Shown: positions 49,580 through 58,314, numbered from the stretch's first letter. The stretch: DNA of 64,000 nt from an uncultured Collinsella sp. (GCA_900762325.1 CAAFGG010000046.1:37962-101961), one strand, 5' to 3'. Numbers and translations are program-made. The notes: a model not told the origin generated them from the sequence alone.

Positions 49580-50569
49580 ATGGTAAGTATTGTTCTTGCT
49601 AGCCACGGGGACTTGGCAGCTGGAATCAAGCAGACGGGCTCGATGGTCTTTGGCGATCAGCCGTCTGTTGCCGTGGTCTCGCTCGAGCCGAGCATGGGCC
49701 CCGACGATTTCCGTGCCAAGGTCGAGGAAGCAGTCGCTTCCTTCGAGGACCAGGAGCAGGTGCTCTTCCTCGTTGATCTGTGGGGCGGCACGCCGTTCAA
49801 CCAGATCAGCGGGCTCATCGAGGGCCACGATTCCTGGGCTATCGTCACCGGTGTCAACCTGCCTATGCTCATCGAGGCATATTCGCAGCGCTTTGACGCA
49901 AAGAACACTGCACATGCGATCGCAAAACATCTCGTGACTGAGGCTAAGGCTGGCGTGCGCGTCAAGCCCGAGTCTCTGGAGCCCGAGGAGAAGAAGCCGG
50001 CTGCGGCCGCCGCTGCTCCTGCAGGCGCCATCCCTCCGGGAACGGTCATCGGCGACGGGCACATCAAGATTGCCCACGTCCGTATCGACACCCGTCTGCT
50101 GCATGGTCAGGTGGCCACCACGTGGACCAAGCAGATCAACCCCAACCGCATCATCGTGGTTTCCGACGGCGTTGCTCACGACGAGCTCCGCAAGACCATG
50201 ATCGAGCAGGCTGCCCCTCCGGGAGTCCATGCCAACGTCGTTCCCATCAAGAAGATGGCCGAGGTCGTCAAGGACACGCGCTTTGGTGACACCAAGGCCA
50301 TGCTGCTCTTTGAGAACCCGCAGGATCTGCTCAAGGCCATCGAGGCCGGCGTCGACATCAAGGAAGTCAACATCGGTTCCATGGCTCACTCCAAGGGCAA
50401 GGTCGTCGTCACCAACGCCGTCGCTATGGGCGATGACGACGTTAAGACTCTCGAGGCTCTCAAGGCCAAGGGCGTCAAGTTCGAGGTCCGCAAGGTTCCT
50501 TCGGATTCCTCCGAGGATCTCGACGCCATGTTGAAGAAAGCTAAGGCCGAACTGGCCGCTCAAGCATAG
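49580..50569 (+). CDS. manX: Mannose-family PTS component IIAB
   Basis: 329 residues. The IIA domain (1-130) has the phosphohistidine in VLASHGDLAAG. A Glu/Ala/Pro linker (about 135-155) leads to the IIB domain, with the second phosphohistidine in RIDTRLLHGQVATTW. It relays phosphate from HPr to the sugar imported by IIC-IID. ATG 49580 is used, seven bases after AAGGAGG. The order IIAB-IIC-IID-manO is standard. The sugar cannot be told from sequence. Confidence 0.95.
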   Translation: MVSIVLASHGDLAAGIKQTGSMVFGDQPSVAVVSLEPSMGPDDFRAKVEEAVASFEDQEQVLFLVDLWGGTPFNQISGLIEGHDSWAIVTGVNLPMLIEAYSQRFDAKNTAHAIAKHLVTEAKAGVRVKPESLEPEEKKPAAAAAAPAGAIPPGTVIGDGHIKIAHVRIDTRLLHGQVATTWTKQINPNRIIVVSDGVAHDELRKTMIEQAAPPGVHANVVPIKKMAEVVKDTRFGDTKAMLLFENPQDLLKAIEAGVDIKEVNIGSMAHSKGKVVVTNAVAMGDDDVKTLEALKAKGVKFEVRKVPSDSSEDLDAMLKKAKAELAAQA

Positions 50570-50587
50570 TAAAGGAGGGTCCGATAC

Positions 50588-51406
50588 ATGTCTGCAATCA
50601 CTATTCTGCTTGTTGCGATTGTCGCGTTGCTTGCCGGTATGGAAGGCATTCTGGATGAGTTCCAGTTCCATCAGCCGCTCGTGGCATGCACGCTTATCGG
50701 TCTCGTAACCGGTCACCTTCAGGAGGGCATCCTCCTGGGCGGTTCGCTCCAGATGATGGCCCTTGGCTGGGCTAACGTTGGCGCCGCTGTCGCGCCTGAC
50801 GCCGCTCTGGCCTCGGTCGCTTCTTCGATCATCATGGTGCTCGCCCTCAACGGTGGCGCCACTGATTCGGCAAAGGCCGTTACCGCCGCCATCGCCGTCG
50901 CCGTCCCGCTGTCGGTCGCTGGTCTGTTCCTGACCATGATCTGCCGTACCATTGCTACCGCTATCGCTCACGCCATGGACGGTTGCGCCGAGAAGGGCGA
51001 CTTCTCCGGCATCGAGCGCTGGCAGTATGCTGCCATCCTCATGCAGGGCCTTCGTATCGCCATCCCGGCAGTGCTTCTGTGCGTCATCCCGGCCGAGGCC
51101 GTTACCAACGCGCTTAACGCTATGCCCGACTGGCTGTCCGGCGGTATGGCTGTCGGCGGCGGCATGGTCGCTTCCGTCGGTTACGCCATGGTCATCAACA
51201 TGATGGCCACCAAGGAGACCTGGCCGTTCTTCGTCCTCGGCTTTGTCCTTGCTGCCATCCCTCAGCTCACGCTGATCGCCCTTGGTCTCATCGGCATCTC
51301 CCTTGCCCTCATCTACCTTGGCCTTAAGGATCTGGCCAAGCAGGGTGGCGGCATGGGCGGTGGCTCCGGCGACCCGCTCGGCGACATTCTGAACGATTAC
51401 GAGTAG
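50588..51406 (+). CDS. manY: Mannose-family PTS component IIC
   Basis: 272 residues with about seven hydrophobic segments. Typical are GTPF-less IIC features such as VALLAGMEGILDEFQFHQPL and GLVTGHLQEGILLGGSLQ near the N-terminus. It forms the membrane channel together with IID. AAAGGAGGG precedes the start, 16 bp after IIAB. Confidence 0.94.
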   Translation: MSAITILLVAIVALLAGMEGILDEFQFHQPLVACTLIGLVTGHLQEGILLGGSLQMMALGWANVGAAVAPDAALASVASSIIMVLALNGGATDSAKAVTAAIAVAVPLSVAGLFLTMICRTIATAIAHAMDGCAEKGDFSGIERWQYAAILMQGLRIAIPAVLLCVIPAEAVTNALNAMPDWLSGGMAVGGGMVASVGYAMVINMMATKETWPFFVLGFVLAAIPQLTLIALGLIGISLALIYLGLKDLAKQGGGMGGGSGDPLGDILNDYE

Positions 51407-51422
51407 GAGGGGAGTGATACAT

Positions 51423-52343
51423 ATGGCAGAGAACAAGATTCAGCTCACCAAGGCTGACCGCAAGAAGGTTTGCTTCCGTCATCAGTTCCTTCAGGGCTCG
51501 TGGAACTACGAGCGTATGCAGAACGGCGGCTGGTGCTTCGCAATGATCCCTGCGATCAAGAAGCTCTACACCAGCAAGGATGACCAGATTGCCGCTCTTA
51601 AGCGCCACCTGGAGTTCTATAACACCCACCCCTATGTTTCCGCCCCCGTCATTGGCGTTACCCTCGCCCTCGAGGAGGAGCGCGCCAACGGTGCTCCGAT
51701 CGATGACGTCGCCATCCAGGGCGTCAAGGTCGGTATGATGGGCCCGCTCGCCGGCGTCGGTGACCCCGTCTTCTGGTTCACCCTTCGCCCGATTCTGGGC
51801 GCTCTGGGCGCTTCCCTGGCCCTGTCCGGCAGCATCGCCGGTCCGTTGCTGTTCTTCTTCGCGTGGAACATCATCCGTTACGCCTTCCTGTGGTACACGC
51901 AGGAGTTTGGCTACAAGGTCGGCTCCTCCATCGCCAAGGACCTCTCCGGTGGTCTGATGGGCAAGGTCACCGAGGGTGCTTCCATCCTGGGTATGTTCAT
52001 CATCGGCGCCCTGGTCGAGCGCTGGGTGTCCATTTCCTTCACCCCGATCGTCTCCACGGTCAAGCAGTCTGCTGGCGCCTTTATCGACTGGGCTAGCCTG
52101 CCCTCCGGTTCCGAGGGTATCAAGGAAGCGCTGACGATGTACAACTCCGTCGGTGCTACCGCCCTTGATCAGATGAAGGTCACCACGCTTCAGGCCAACC
52201 TCGATCAGCTCATCCCCGGCCTTGCCGCCGTGTGCCTGACCCTGCTGGTCTGCAAGCTCCTCAAGAAGAAGGTCAGCCCGATCGTCATCATCCTGGCTCT
52301 CTTCGCCGTCGGCATCATCGGTCGCTTCTGCGGCTTCATGTAA
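51423..52343 (+). CDS. manZ: Mannose-family PTS component IID
   Basis: 306 residues. It starts with the usual cytoplasmic part (FRHQFLQGSWNYERMQNGGW) and a conserved MGPLAGVGDPVFW loop. The C-terminus has membrane helices ending LFAVGIIGRFCGFM. Pairs with IIC to translocate sugar. ATG 51423 has GAGGGG upstream. Confidence 0.95.
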   Translation: MAENKIQLTKADRKKVCFRHQFLQGSWNYERMQNGGWCFAMIPAIKKLYTSKDDQIAALKRHLEFYNTHPYVSAPVIGVTLALEEERANGAPIDDVAIQGVKVGMMGPLAGVGDPVFWFTLRPILGALGASLALSGSIAGPLLFFFAWNIIRYAFLWYTQEFGYKVGSSIAKDLSGGLMGKVTEGASILGMFIIGALVERWVSISFTPIVSTVKQSAGAFIDWASLPSGSEGIKEALTMYNSVGATALDQMKVTTLQANLDQLIPGLAAVCLTLLVCKLLKKKVSPIVIILALFAVGIIGRFCGFM

Positions 52344-52399
52344 GTACGCTTCGGCTTAAGACCGAGAATTGCTAGGCAAGGGCTTTTGAGCCATTGAAA

Positions 52400-52445
52400 C
52401 GGACCGCACCCGGTGGGTACACTGGATGCGGTCCGATTGTTTTTA
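52400..52445 (+). terminator. Terminator between IID and manO
   Basis: CGGACCGCA pairs with TGCGGTCCG and is followed by ATTGTTTTTATT. It probably lowers manO expression relative to the permease. Confidence 0.75.
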
Positions 52446-52463
52446 TTGGAGGGCGAGGCGCGT

Positions 52464-52862
52464 ATGGCGCAATCTCAGAACAGCACGGTCGATCTGGCAA
52501 CGCCGGCAACCTGCCTGATGGGGCTTACCAGCCACGGTAACGTGATGGTGGGCAATAAGGCGTTTGAGTACTATAACGAGCGCAATCCCGAGGATTATAT
52601 TCAAATCCCGTGGGACGAGGTCGACTATATTGCCGCCGAGGTCTTGCGCGGCACCAAGAAGATTACGCGTTTTGCCATCTTCACCAAGGACAACGGTCAC
52701 TTTACGTTTTCGACGCGCGACGACAAAGAGACGCTGCGCGCTGTGCGCAAGTACGTGGACGAGGATAGACTCGTGCGTTCGCCTGACTTTATCGACGTAA
52801 CGACCAAGGGCGCCAAGAGCATCCCCTCCGTTATCAAAAACCTCTTCCACAAAGGTAACTAG
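52464..52862 (+). CDS. manO: DUF956 protein, PTS-linked regulator ManO
   Basis: 132 residues. The protein is a compact beta-rich domain (GNVMVGNKAFEYYNERN, IQIPWDEVDYI, FAIFTKDNGHFTFSTRD). DUF956/ManO genes usually end mannose PTS operons and affect their expression. GGAGGG lies 10 bases before ATG 52464. Confidence 0.9.
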   Translation: MAQSQNSTVDLATPATCLMGLTSHGNVMVGNKAFEYYNERNPEDYIQIPWDEVDYIAAEVLRGTKKITRFAIFTKDNGHFTFSTRDDKETLRAVRKYVDEDRLVRSPDFIDVTTKGAKSIPSVIKNLFHKGN

Positions 52863-52868
52863 CTCCTC

Positions 52869-52938
52869 ATAAGTTGCGGTGAAATAGTTCCTAAATACGG
52901 CTTTAGATGCTTCAGACAGGAACTATTCCACCGCAACT
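52869..52938. repeat. Family G palindrome, copy 2
   Basis: AAGTTGCGGTGAAATAGTTC pairs with GGAACTATTCCACCGCAACTT. Together with copy 1 it brackets the PTS operon. Confidence 0.85.
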
Positions 52939-52997
52939 TCGAAGTCTAGTCATGCGACGTATTGCGATGCAGTAAATCTGCTACACTAGTACAACAT

Positions 52998-53073
52998 GCC
53001 TCCGTAGCTCAGGGGATAGAGCACCGCTCTCCTAAAGCGGGTGTCGACGGTTCGAATCCGCCCGGGGGCACCA
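52998..53073 (+). tRNA. tRNA-Arg (anticodon CCT)
   Basis: A cloverleaf folds well: acceptor GCCTCCG with CGGGGGC (one G-U), D arm GCTC...GAGC, anticodon stem CCGCT/AGCGG with loop CTCCTAA, T arm around GGTTCGAATCC, and encoded CCA. It reads AGG codons. The integrative element begins downstream, so its 3' end is a candidate attachment site. Confidence 0.96.
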
Positions 53074-53429
53074 GGAAAATCACAGGTCAGACGGTATGAA
53101 TCGTCTGGCCTGCTTCTGTATAGACAGGGGTAAATCTCGCCTGAGGGGTGAAAAAAGGGTGAAAGTTCTTTCTATGGTGAAAACATCTCAGCTTCATATT
53201 TCACCCCGAGATTCCACCTTTTAGGCCGGTTTTCAACCCTTCCCACAGCCTGCGGGTTAGATGTAGGACCCTCCGGCTATGGAAAGCGTTGAAAACCTAG
53301 GTTGACTTTGCCGTTGGGCGAGCCAGTTTCCGGCAGCCTTTGATATTTTTGATTGCTATTGAAGCCTCGTTGGACATTAGGTGACGGTGGAAGTCTGTCC
53401 TATCGTTCTAATTCGATTTGCGCTCTGTC
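53074..53429. other. Gene-free stretch at the left end of the integrative element
   Basis: About 350 bp of lower GC. A hairpin CAGGTCAGACG...CGTCTGGCCTG right after the tRNA may terminate it. GGGGTGAAA...TTTCACCCC forms a wide inverted repeat. No ORF is convincing. The left attachment junction should lie here or in the tRNA, but no direct repeat of the tRNA 3' end was seen at the right side. Confidence 0.45.
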
Positions 53430-53660
53430 TTATTTGACAAAGAGGTCAGAGTTGAAGAACTCCTTCAGGGAAACGCCGAGCCCTTGTGCAATCCGGTCGA
53501 TATTTTCAATTGATATGTTCCGCTTGCCGGTCTCGACCTCAGCGAAGTATGTTCGGGACATTTCGATAGAGTACGCAAGGCTTTCCTGGCTATAGCCGAG
53601 TGCGGTTCTCAACTCTTTTATTCTAAGCCCGACCCTCATCTTTATATCTAACTGAGTCAT
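53430..53660 (-). CDS. Xre-family repressor
   Basis: 76 residues forming one HTH_3 domain (IKELRTALGYSQESLAYSIE, YFAEVETGKRNISIENI). TAGGAGGTGCC precedes ATG 53660. It is divergent from the first surface protein; an inverted repeat GTCAC...GTGAC lies between them, a likely operator. Probably controls the element's genes. Confidence 0.85.
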   Translation of the reverse strand: MTQLDIKMRVGLRIKELRTALGYSQESLAYSIEMSRTYFAEVETGKRNISIENIDRIAQGLGVSLKEFFNSDLFVK

Positions 53661-53786
53661 TGGCACCTCCTAATAGGTTGTGCCAATGATTCGTTTCGGT
53701 TCTATATGAGTCACACCTATATAAGTGACAATTTGGAATACAATGCCGCTAAGTTAAACCTCCGATAATTGAACTGGAGTTTGCCG

Positions 53787-55085
53787 ATGGATGAGTACGG
53801 CTCTCGGGAAATTAAACGATCGGATTCAGCGGAGGAGGAGAATGCTAAAAAGCCACTCGTGATCTTCGGGCGCGAGTTCTCCCGTAAGCAGGTCTGCGCG
53901 GCTGGTGCGGGAATCCTCTGTGCGGCGCTTCTCATCGGCGGCGGGGCTTACGCCATCTCACATGCCAGTTGGACGGGAGATTCCAATGCCCCTGCGGTGT
54001 CGCAGTCGAAGGACGATGAGAAGCAGGACATGGTGCTCACCATTGAGGTGAAAGCCGACGGATGGGATGCGGACACCTCCACGCCCATCATCGCCCATAT
54101 CGAGGATGCGGACGGGAAGGTGGACTTCTACACTGCCATCGCCGCGAACAAGCAGGTGAGCATCACGGTTGGTGAGTCCGGCAGCTACACCGTCACCCTC
54201 ATCCCACCGGTGAACGCGGACGGCTCCACCTACAAGGTCACGTCCGAGAAGGTCACGGCAGTGAAATCGGATAAGAAGACGGATGGCACCGTCATCACGC
54301 TCGAAAAGGTGGATGCGGACAAGGTAACGAAAGATGACCTGACCGCCATCGCCAAGGACGTTGCGGAAGCCGTGAAGAAGGGCGATTCCACCCTGACCGG
54401 GGACAGGGGTGCCGAGGTCGTGAAGAAGTTCGAGGACAACATCAAGAAGAACCCGAACGCCGATGCCGATGCCGTCAAGAAGGAGACCGAGAAGGCGCAG
54501 GAGACGGCCAAGGAGGACAAGTCCGATGCCAAGGCACCGGAGACCTCCGACGGCAAGAAGGATGATGGGAAGGCCACAGGAAGCTCCGGTAATTCTGGAA
54601 ACAAGAGCAATTCATCCTCCAAGAAAGACGAGGGAAAATCCGATAGCAAGCCGAGTGGCGGCAACAGCAGCAACTCCGGCTCAAACTCCAATTCAGGCAG
54701 TTCATCGAAAAAGGATGACACCCCGGCGCATCAGCACAACTGGGTTGCCCAGACAAAGACCGTCCATCACGACGCTCAGTACAAGACCGTCCACCACGAC
54801 GCGGTGACGCATCAGGTATGGCATGACGCGGTGACGGAGGAACACTATATCTGCAACCAGTGCGGTGCGGATATCACGTCTGACCCTTGGGGGCATATTA
54901 ACAACTCTCTTATGAATGGTGGTAATTGCGGAAGCTATCACTCTACCTATGTGACTGTAAAGCAGGGGTATTATGAAACCGTGACCGACCAAGCGGCCTA
55001 TGACGAGCAGGTGCAGGTGCGCGATGCATGGGATGAGACTGTGACCACTGGGTATAAGTGCTCTTCTTGCGGTGCCACGAAGTAA
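53787..55085 (+). CDS. Membrane-anchored surface protein with His-rich and CxxC C-terminal region, paralogue 1
   Basis: 432 residues. A cytoplasmic stretch (KKPLVIFGREFSRKQVC) leads into one membrane helix at about 35-58. An exported beta domain (about 90-165) is the same as in the 42.2-kb chromosomal protein. Helical and Ser/Gly/Asn-rich linkers follow. The C-terminus has repeats of the YKTVHHDAV type and two Cys pairs (CNQCGADI, CSSCGATK) that look zinc-binding. GGAG precedes ATG 53787. Function unknown; possibly adhesion or envelope sensing. Confidence 0.8.
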   Translation: MDEYGSREIKRSDSAEEENAKKPLVIFGREFSRKQVCAAGAGILCAALLIGGGAYAISHASWTGDSNAPAVSQSKDDEKQDMVLTIEVKADGWDADTSTPIIAHIEDADGKVDFYTAIAANKQVSITVGESGSYTVTLIPPVNADGSTYKVTSEKVTAVKSDKKTDGTVITLEKVDADKVTKDDLTAIAKDVAEAVKKGDSTLTGDRGAEVVKKFEDNIKKNPNADADAVKKETEKAQETAKEDKSDAKAPETSDGKKDDGKATGSSGNSGNKSNSSSKKDEGKSDSKPSGGNSSNSGSNSNSGSSSKKDDTPAHQHNWVAQTKTVHHDAQYKTVHHDAVTHQVWHDAVTEEHYICNQCGADITSDPWGHINNSLMNGGNCGSYHSTYVTVKQGYYETVTDQAAYDEQVQVRDAWDETVTTGYKCSSCGATK

Positions 55086-55121
55086 CTTGAAAGAGCAAAG
55101 CAATCGTCTTTTCGGGAAAGG

Positions 55122-55150
55122 AAAGCCCCGGCCATTTGACCGGGGCTTTT
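55122..55150 (+). terminator. Terminator after surface-protein paralogue 1
   Basis: AAAGCCCCGG...CCGGGGCTTTTT. An almost identical copy follows paralogue 2 at 56868-56897. Confidence 0.9.
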
Positions 55151-55151
55151 T

Positions 55152-55427
55152 CTAATGCGCTCTGTTCAGGTCTTTCGGTGGTTCCAATCCGTTCCGTTTC
55201 GATAGCTCTGCGGTCGCACTCTTCATATCACCGATTTCGGAACCGAAGAAATCCAGCTCCTCAAGCCCAAGCAAATGAACGGGAACCGGAACGATGATGC
55301 CACTGGAACCCTTGATATAGGAGAGGGCATCGTGGCGCTCGCCGACCTCGGCGAGCGACGCGGCGAGAAGGGAATCCTTGAACAGATAGCAGGAAATCTT
55401 CTTATAAGACAGAAAGGACTGACAGAA
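55152..55427 (-). pseudogene. Possible remnant of a minus-strand gene
   Basis: The minus strand keeps an open frame with protein-like composition (GIIVPVPVHLLGLEELDFF ... PPKDLNRAH). It has no start with a ribosome site and runs into the opposite paralogue 2 gene. A comparable short ending (RPINEH) sits behind the second terminator, hinting that this piece was part of the duplicated unit. Could also be chance. Confidence 0.3.
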
Positions 55428-56735
55428 ATGAAGAAAGACAGCAATATGTTTAATGACAACAGCACCGAGACTGAGGGTATCCCGGCGGACAAGACCGCCG
55501 AAATCCCGAAGGTCGTGGATTCGACGGAGGAGGAGAATGCTAAGAAGCCGCTCGTGTTCTTCGGGCGCGAGTTCTCCCGCAAGCAGGTCTGCGCGGCTGG
55601 TGTGGGAATCCTCTGTGCGGCGCTTCTCATCGGCGGCGGTGGGTATGCCATCACACATGCCAGGTGGACGGGCAAAGCGAATGTCCCTGCGGTGTCCCAG
55701 TCGAAGGACGATGAGAAGCAGGACATGGTGCTCCCCCTTGAGGTGAAGGCTGACGGCTGGGATGCGGACACTTCCACGCCCGTTATCGCCCATATCGAGG
55801 ATGCGGACGGGAAGGTGGACTTCTACACCGCCATCGCTGCGAACAAGCAGGTGACTGTGAAGGTCGGCGAATCCGGTACCTACAGCGTCTCGCTCATCCC
55901 GCCGGTGAACGCCGACGGCTCCACCTACAAGGCCGCGTCCAGTGAGGTTGATGCCGTGAAGACCGATGAGAAGACGGATGGCACTATAATCACGCTTGAG
56001 AAGGTGGATGCGGACAAGGTGGCGAAAGATGACCTGACCGCCATCGCCAAGGACGTTGCGGAAGCCGTGAAGAAGGGCGATTCCACCCTGACCGGGAACA
56101 AGGGTGCCGAGGTCGTGAAGAAGTTCGAGAACAACATCAAGAAGAACCCGAATGCCGATGCCGGTGCCGTCGAGAAGGAGACCGAGAAGGCGCAGGAGAC
56201 CGCCAAGGAAGAGAAGTCCGACGCGAAGACTCTGGAAACTTCCGACAGCAAGAAGAGCGATTCAGGCTCATCTAACGGCTCCAAGAAGGATAATGGGAAC
56301 AGCGGTTCCGACAGCAAGCCGAGTGGAAGCAACAATAGCAACTCCGGTAGCTCCTCGAAAAAGGATGACACCCCGGCGCATGTTCATAAGTATGATATCT
56401 ACCATCCTGCGGTGACTCATACGGAGAAGGTGTACCATCCCGCAGTGACCCATACGGAGAAGGTGTACCATCCCGCAGTGACCCATACGGAAGAGCGCTC
56501 AATTTGCAACGGCTGCGGGGCAGATATCACGGGCAATGAACAAGCTCATGCGTATAATGCACTTATGGCAGGTAACAAAGCATGTGGAGCGTATCATACG
56601 GTATACAATACCGTAACAGATTCTGCGGCATGGGAGGAAACGGTTACGATTACAGATTCTGCGGCATGGGAGGAAACGGTTACGATTACAGATTCTGCGG
56701 CATACTACACTTGTTCCTGTGGTGCTCGCAAATAA
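55428..56735 (+). CDS. Membrane-anchored surface protein, paralogue 2, with tandem C-terminal repeats
   Basis: 435 residues. The N-terminal 300 match paralogue 1 closely: membrane helix, beta domain, helical region and linker. The C-terminus differs. It has three 11-residue YHPAVTHTEKV repeats, a CNGCGADITGN motif, and two and a half 12-residue TDSAAWEETVTI repeats before CSCGARK. The DNA repeats are near-exact, so the region can change length. AGAAAGGA precedes ATG 55428. Upstream extension of the frame overlaps minus-strand coding-like sequence and is not preferred. Confidence 0.8.
   Translation: MKKDSNMFNDNSTETEGIPADKTAEIPKVVDSTEEENAKKPLVFFGREFSRKQVCAAGVGILCAALLIGGGGYAITHARWTGKANVPAVSQSKDDEKQDMVLPLEVKADGWDADTSTPVIAHIEDADGKVDFYTAIAANKQVTVKVGESGTYSVSLIPPVNADGSTYKAASSEVDAVKTDEKTDGTIITLEKVDADKVAKDDLTAIAKDVAEAVKKGDSTLTGNKGAEVVKKFENNIKKNPNADAGAVEKETEKAQETAKEEKSDAKTLETSDSKKSDSGSSNGSKKDNGNSGSDSKPSGSNNSNSGSSSKKDDTPAHVHKYDIYHPAVTHTEKVYHPAVTHTEKVYHPAVTHTEERSICNGCGADITGNEQAHAYNALMAGNKACGAYHTVYNTVTDSAAWEETVTITDSAAWEETVTITDSAAYYTCSCGARK
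56400..56494 (+). repeat. 33-bp tandem repeats (3 units) in paralogue 2
   Basis: Units start TACCATCCCGCAGTGACCCA and encode YHPAVTHTEKV. The last two units are almost identical; the first differs by a few third positions. Confidence 0.9.
56616..56703 (+). repeat. 36-bp tandem repeats (2.4 units) in paralogue 2
   Basis: Units start ACAGATTCTGCGGCATGGGA and encode TDSAAWEETVTI. Units one and two are identical. Confidence 0.9.
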
Positions 56736-56867
56736 CAGACGTAACCGGACTAAGGAAATACTTCCTATACTGCTCGCAACCTATCAACTATATAGGAGCG
56801 GTAGGAAGTATAAAAACTGTCACAGAAAAAAACCGGTAGATATCTACCATTTCCTATAATTCTAAGG

Positions 56868-56897
56868 AAAGCCCCGACCATTTGACCGGGGCTTTTT
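56868..56897 (+). terminator. Terminator after surface-protein paralogue 2
   Basis: AAAGCCCCGA...CCGGGGCTTTTT, a duplicate of 55122-55150 with one mismatch in the stem. Confidence 0.88.
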
Positions 56898-57237
56898 CTA
56901 ATGCTCGTTGATCGGTCTTGCGGCCGATGGGTCCCGCCTATGGGCGGGACCCCCGCGACGCACGGCGTCGCTCTCGCTTCGGCTCCCTGGCAACGCTCCC
57001 CAGGGTCGCGTTTCGTCCGCCTCCGCTCACGCCGGCCCCGCCCGCCGAACGGCTGCGCTCGATGGCTTCCAGAAGTCGCCATCGCTCCGCCGTAGTCGCC
57101 GGGCGGGACCTCTCGCTCCGGGTCGTCGAGCGCCGTCGTGCGACGCTCCCCATGGGTCGCGTCTCCTCGGCGTCGGCTCAACCGGCGCTCACCTGCCCGG
57201 GCTCGCGTTGCCTCGGCAACCGGCTCGTCCCGTGCAG
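56898..57237. other. GC-rich, hairpin-dense, non-coding stretch left of the putative oriT
   Basis: Open frames here exist on both strands but have no recognisable protein and poor start sites. GGGTCCCGCC...GGCGGGACCC and other stems occur. It is best read as structural DNA next to a transfer origin. Confidence 0.5.
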
Positions 57238-57287
57238 GCAAGATATGGATTCCGTTGCACGGAATCATCTTGCCCGCCTTCGGCGGG
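57238..57287 (+). other. Putative origin of transfer (oriT)
   Basis: GCAAGAT...GATTCCGT pairs with ACGGAATCATCTTGC (15 bp with a 3-base bulge). The right arm ends in CATCTTG|CCCGCC, close to the IncP/MOBP nick pattern YATCCTG|Y, and is followed by the hairpin CCCGCCTTCGGCGGG. An inverted repeat abutting the nick is the usual design. It lies about 80 bp from the relaxase stop. Confidence 0.55.
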
Positions 57288-57324
57288 GGGCGAACCGCTC
57301 CGGGGTCGCTCTCGCCGAAGGGCG

Positions 57325-57359
57325 AAAAGAGGGCCGGGACGCCTGTTGCGTCCCGGCCC
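57325..57359 (-). terminator. Terminator of the mobilisation operon
   Basis: On the minus strand GGGCCGGGACGC pairs with GCGTCCCGGCCC and runs into TCTTTTC. Confidence 0.8.
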
Positions 57360-57365
57360 AAGTGC

Positions 57366-58304
57366 TCAGTCGTCTCGGCCGTTCTGGTTCTCCAACGCCT
57401 TGCGTTCCAGTTCCCAGAACGCTCGCATCGCCGTCGCTATCCCGCGCAGCGTGAAGCGGACGGCGATGCTGGTCGAGCGGTCGACGGCGAAGCCGAGCCT
57501 TCCGCCGTTGACCTTCCTCATGCCCCCGAGAGACTTCGAGGGGAAGCGGTACTGGAGGCTCCCGCCCTTCGACCTGGCGAGCTCGATGCCGTCCCGTTTA
57601 AGCCGCCGCTCAAGCTCGCCCATCCGGTCGGGGCAGTCGCGCATGCGTCCGACCTCCTTGATTCGGCGGGCGACCGCGACGCGGACGCGGGCGTTCTCCG
57701 AGCGCTCGGCCTGCCCCTTTCGGGCCATGTCGCGCTCTTCCGTGCCGGGTTGCCTCGCGTGGACGCGCGAGTTGGCCTTGCCGCGCTCAAGCTGCCGGAG
57801 GCCGTATCGCTCGTCAAGGGCGCGGACGGTCTTTACGCGCGATGCCGCCGCCTTTCGGGCGGGGCCCTCGTCGAGCCTTCGGCCGGTCTCCAGATCGCTG
57901 CGGTTGATGCCGAGGTGCACGGCGTAGCGGTCGGTGGCGTCTGCGCGGCAGCGCTCGCGGTGCAGCACCATCACGACCTCCTGGTTGGGGTAGCGCTTGG
58001 CCGCGTACTCCCTCGCGTAGCGCATGCACATCTCCGGCGTCATCTTCCCGCCGTTGAGGTCGCATTCGTCGGGGAGGAACCCGAGTATCTGGTGCTGCAT
58101 GTAGGTGCACCTGGCACCGGCCTTGCCGGGCCTGTCGTGACCCATGACCGCCCTCGTGTCCGCCATCTCCTGATACCAGCGGTCTTCGTCGATGATGTTC
58201 TGCGTGCCATGGGCGAGCGCCTTGTCGCGGTCCCAGGAGAGGTAGCCCCTGAGTCTCGTGAGGTGCTTCTCACTGCAGACGCTCGTCTGCTTTATCGCCG
58301 TCAT
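57366..58304 (-). CDS. Relaxase (MobA/VirD2-like)
   Basis: 312 residues. The N-terminal 150 resemble MOBP-type relaxases: a tyrosine-bearing start (LRGYLSWDRDKALAHGTQNI), an EMCMRYAREYAAKRYPNQEVVM helix-strand described by position (about 95-117), and the histidine region VLHRERCRADATDRYAVHLG with NRSDLETG. The C-terminal half is basic and helical. It would nick the oriT and pilot the strand. GGGAGG precedes ATG 58304. It ends the minus-strand mobilisation operon and starts 10 bases after the coupling protein stop. Confidence 0.72.
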   Translation of the reverse strand: MTAIKQTSVCSEKHLTRLRGYLSWDRDKALAHGTQNIIDEDRWYQEMADTRAVMGHDRPGKAGARCTYMQHQILGFLPDECDLNGGKMTPEMCMRYAREYAAKRYPNQEVVMVLHRERCRADATDRYAVHLGINRSDLETGRRLDEGPARKAAASRVKTVRALDERYGLRQLERGKANSRVHARQPGTEERDMARKGQAERSENARVRVAVARRIKEVGRMRDCPDRMGELERRLKRDGIELARSKGGSLQYRFPSKSLGGMRKVNGGRLGFAVDRSTSIAVRFTLRGIATAMRAFWELERKALENQNGRDD

Positions 58305-58314
58305 GGTCGCCTCC

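Noticed and set aside
49526..51436. Minus-strand 636-codon frame over the PTS genes
   Set aside because: Asp/Gly/His-rich shadow; the plus strand has complete IIAB and IIC.
53055..53073. Direct repeat of the tRNA-Arg 3' end as right attachment site
   Set aside because: No copy was found before 64000; only a weak CCGGGG similarity near 63900.
56908..57927. Plus- and minus-strand frames in the GC-rich stretch near the putative oriT
   Set aside because: Arg/Pro/Ser-rich, no start signals, overlapping each other and the relaxase.
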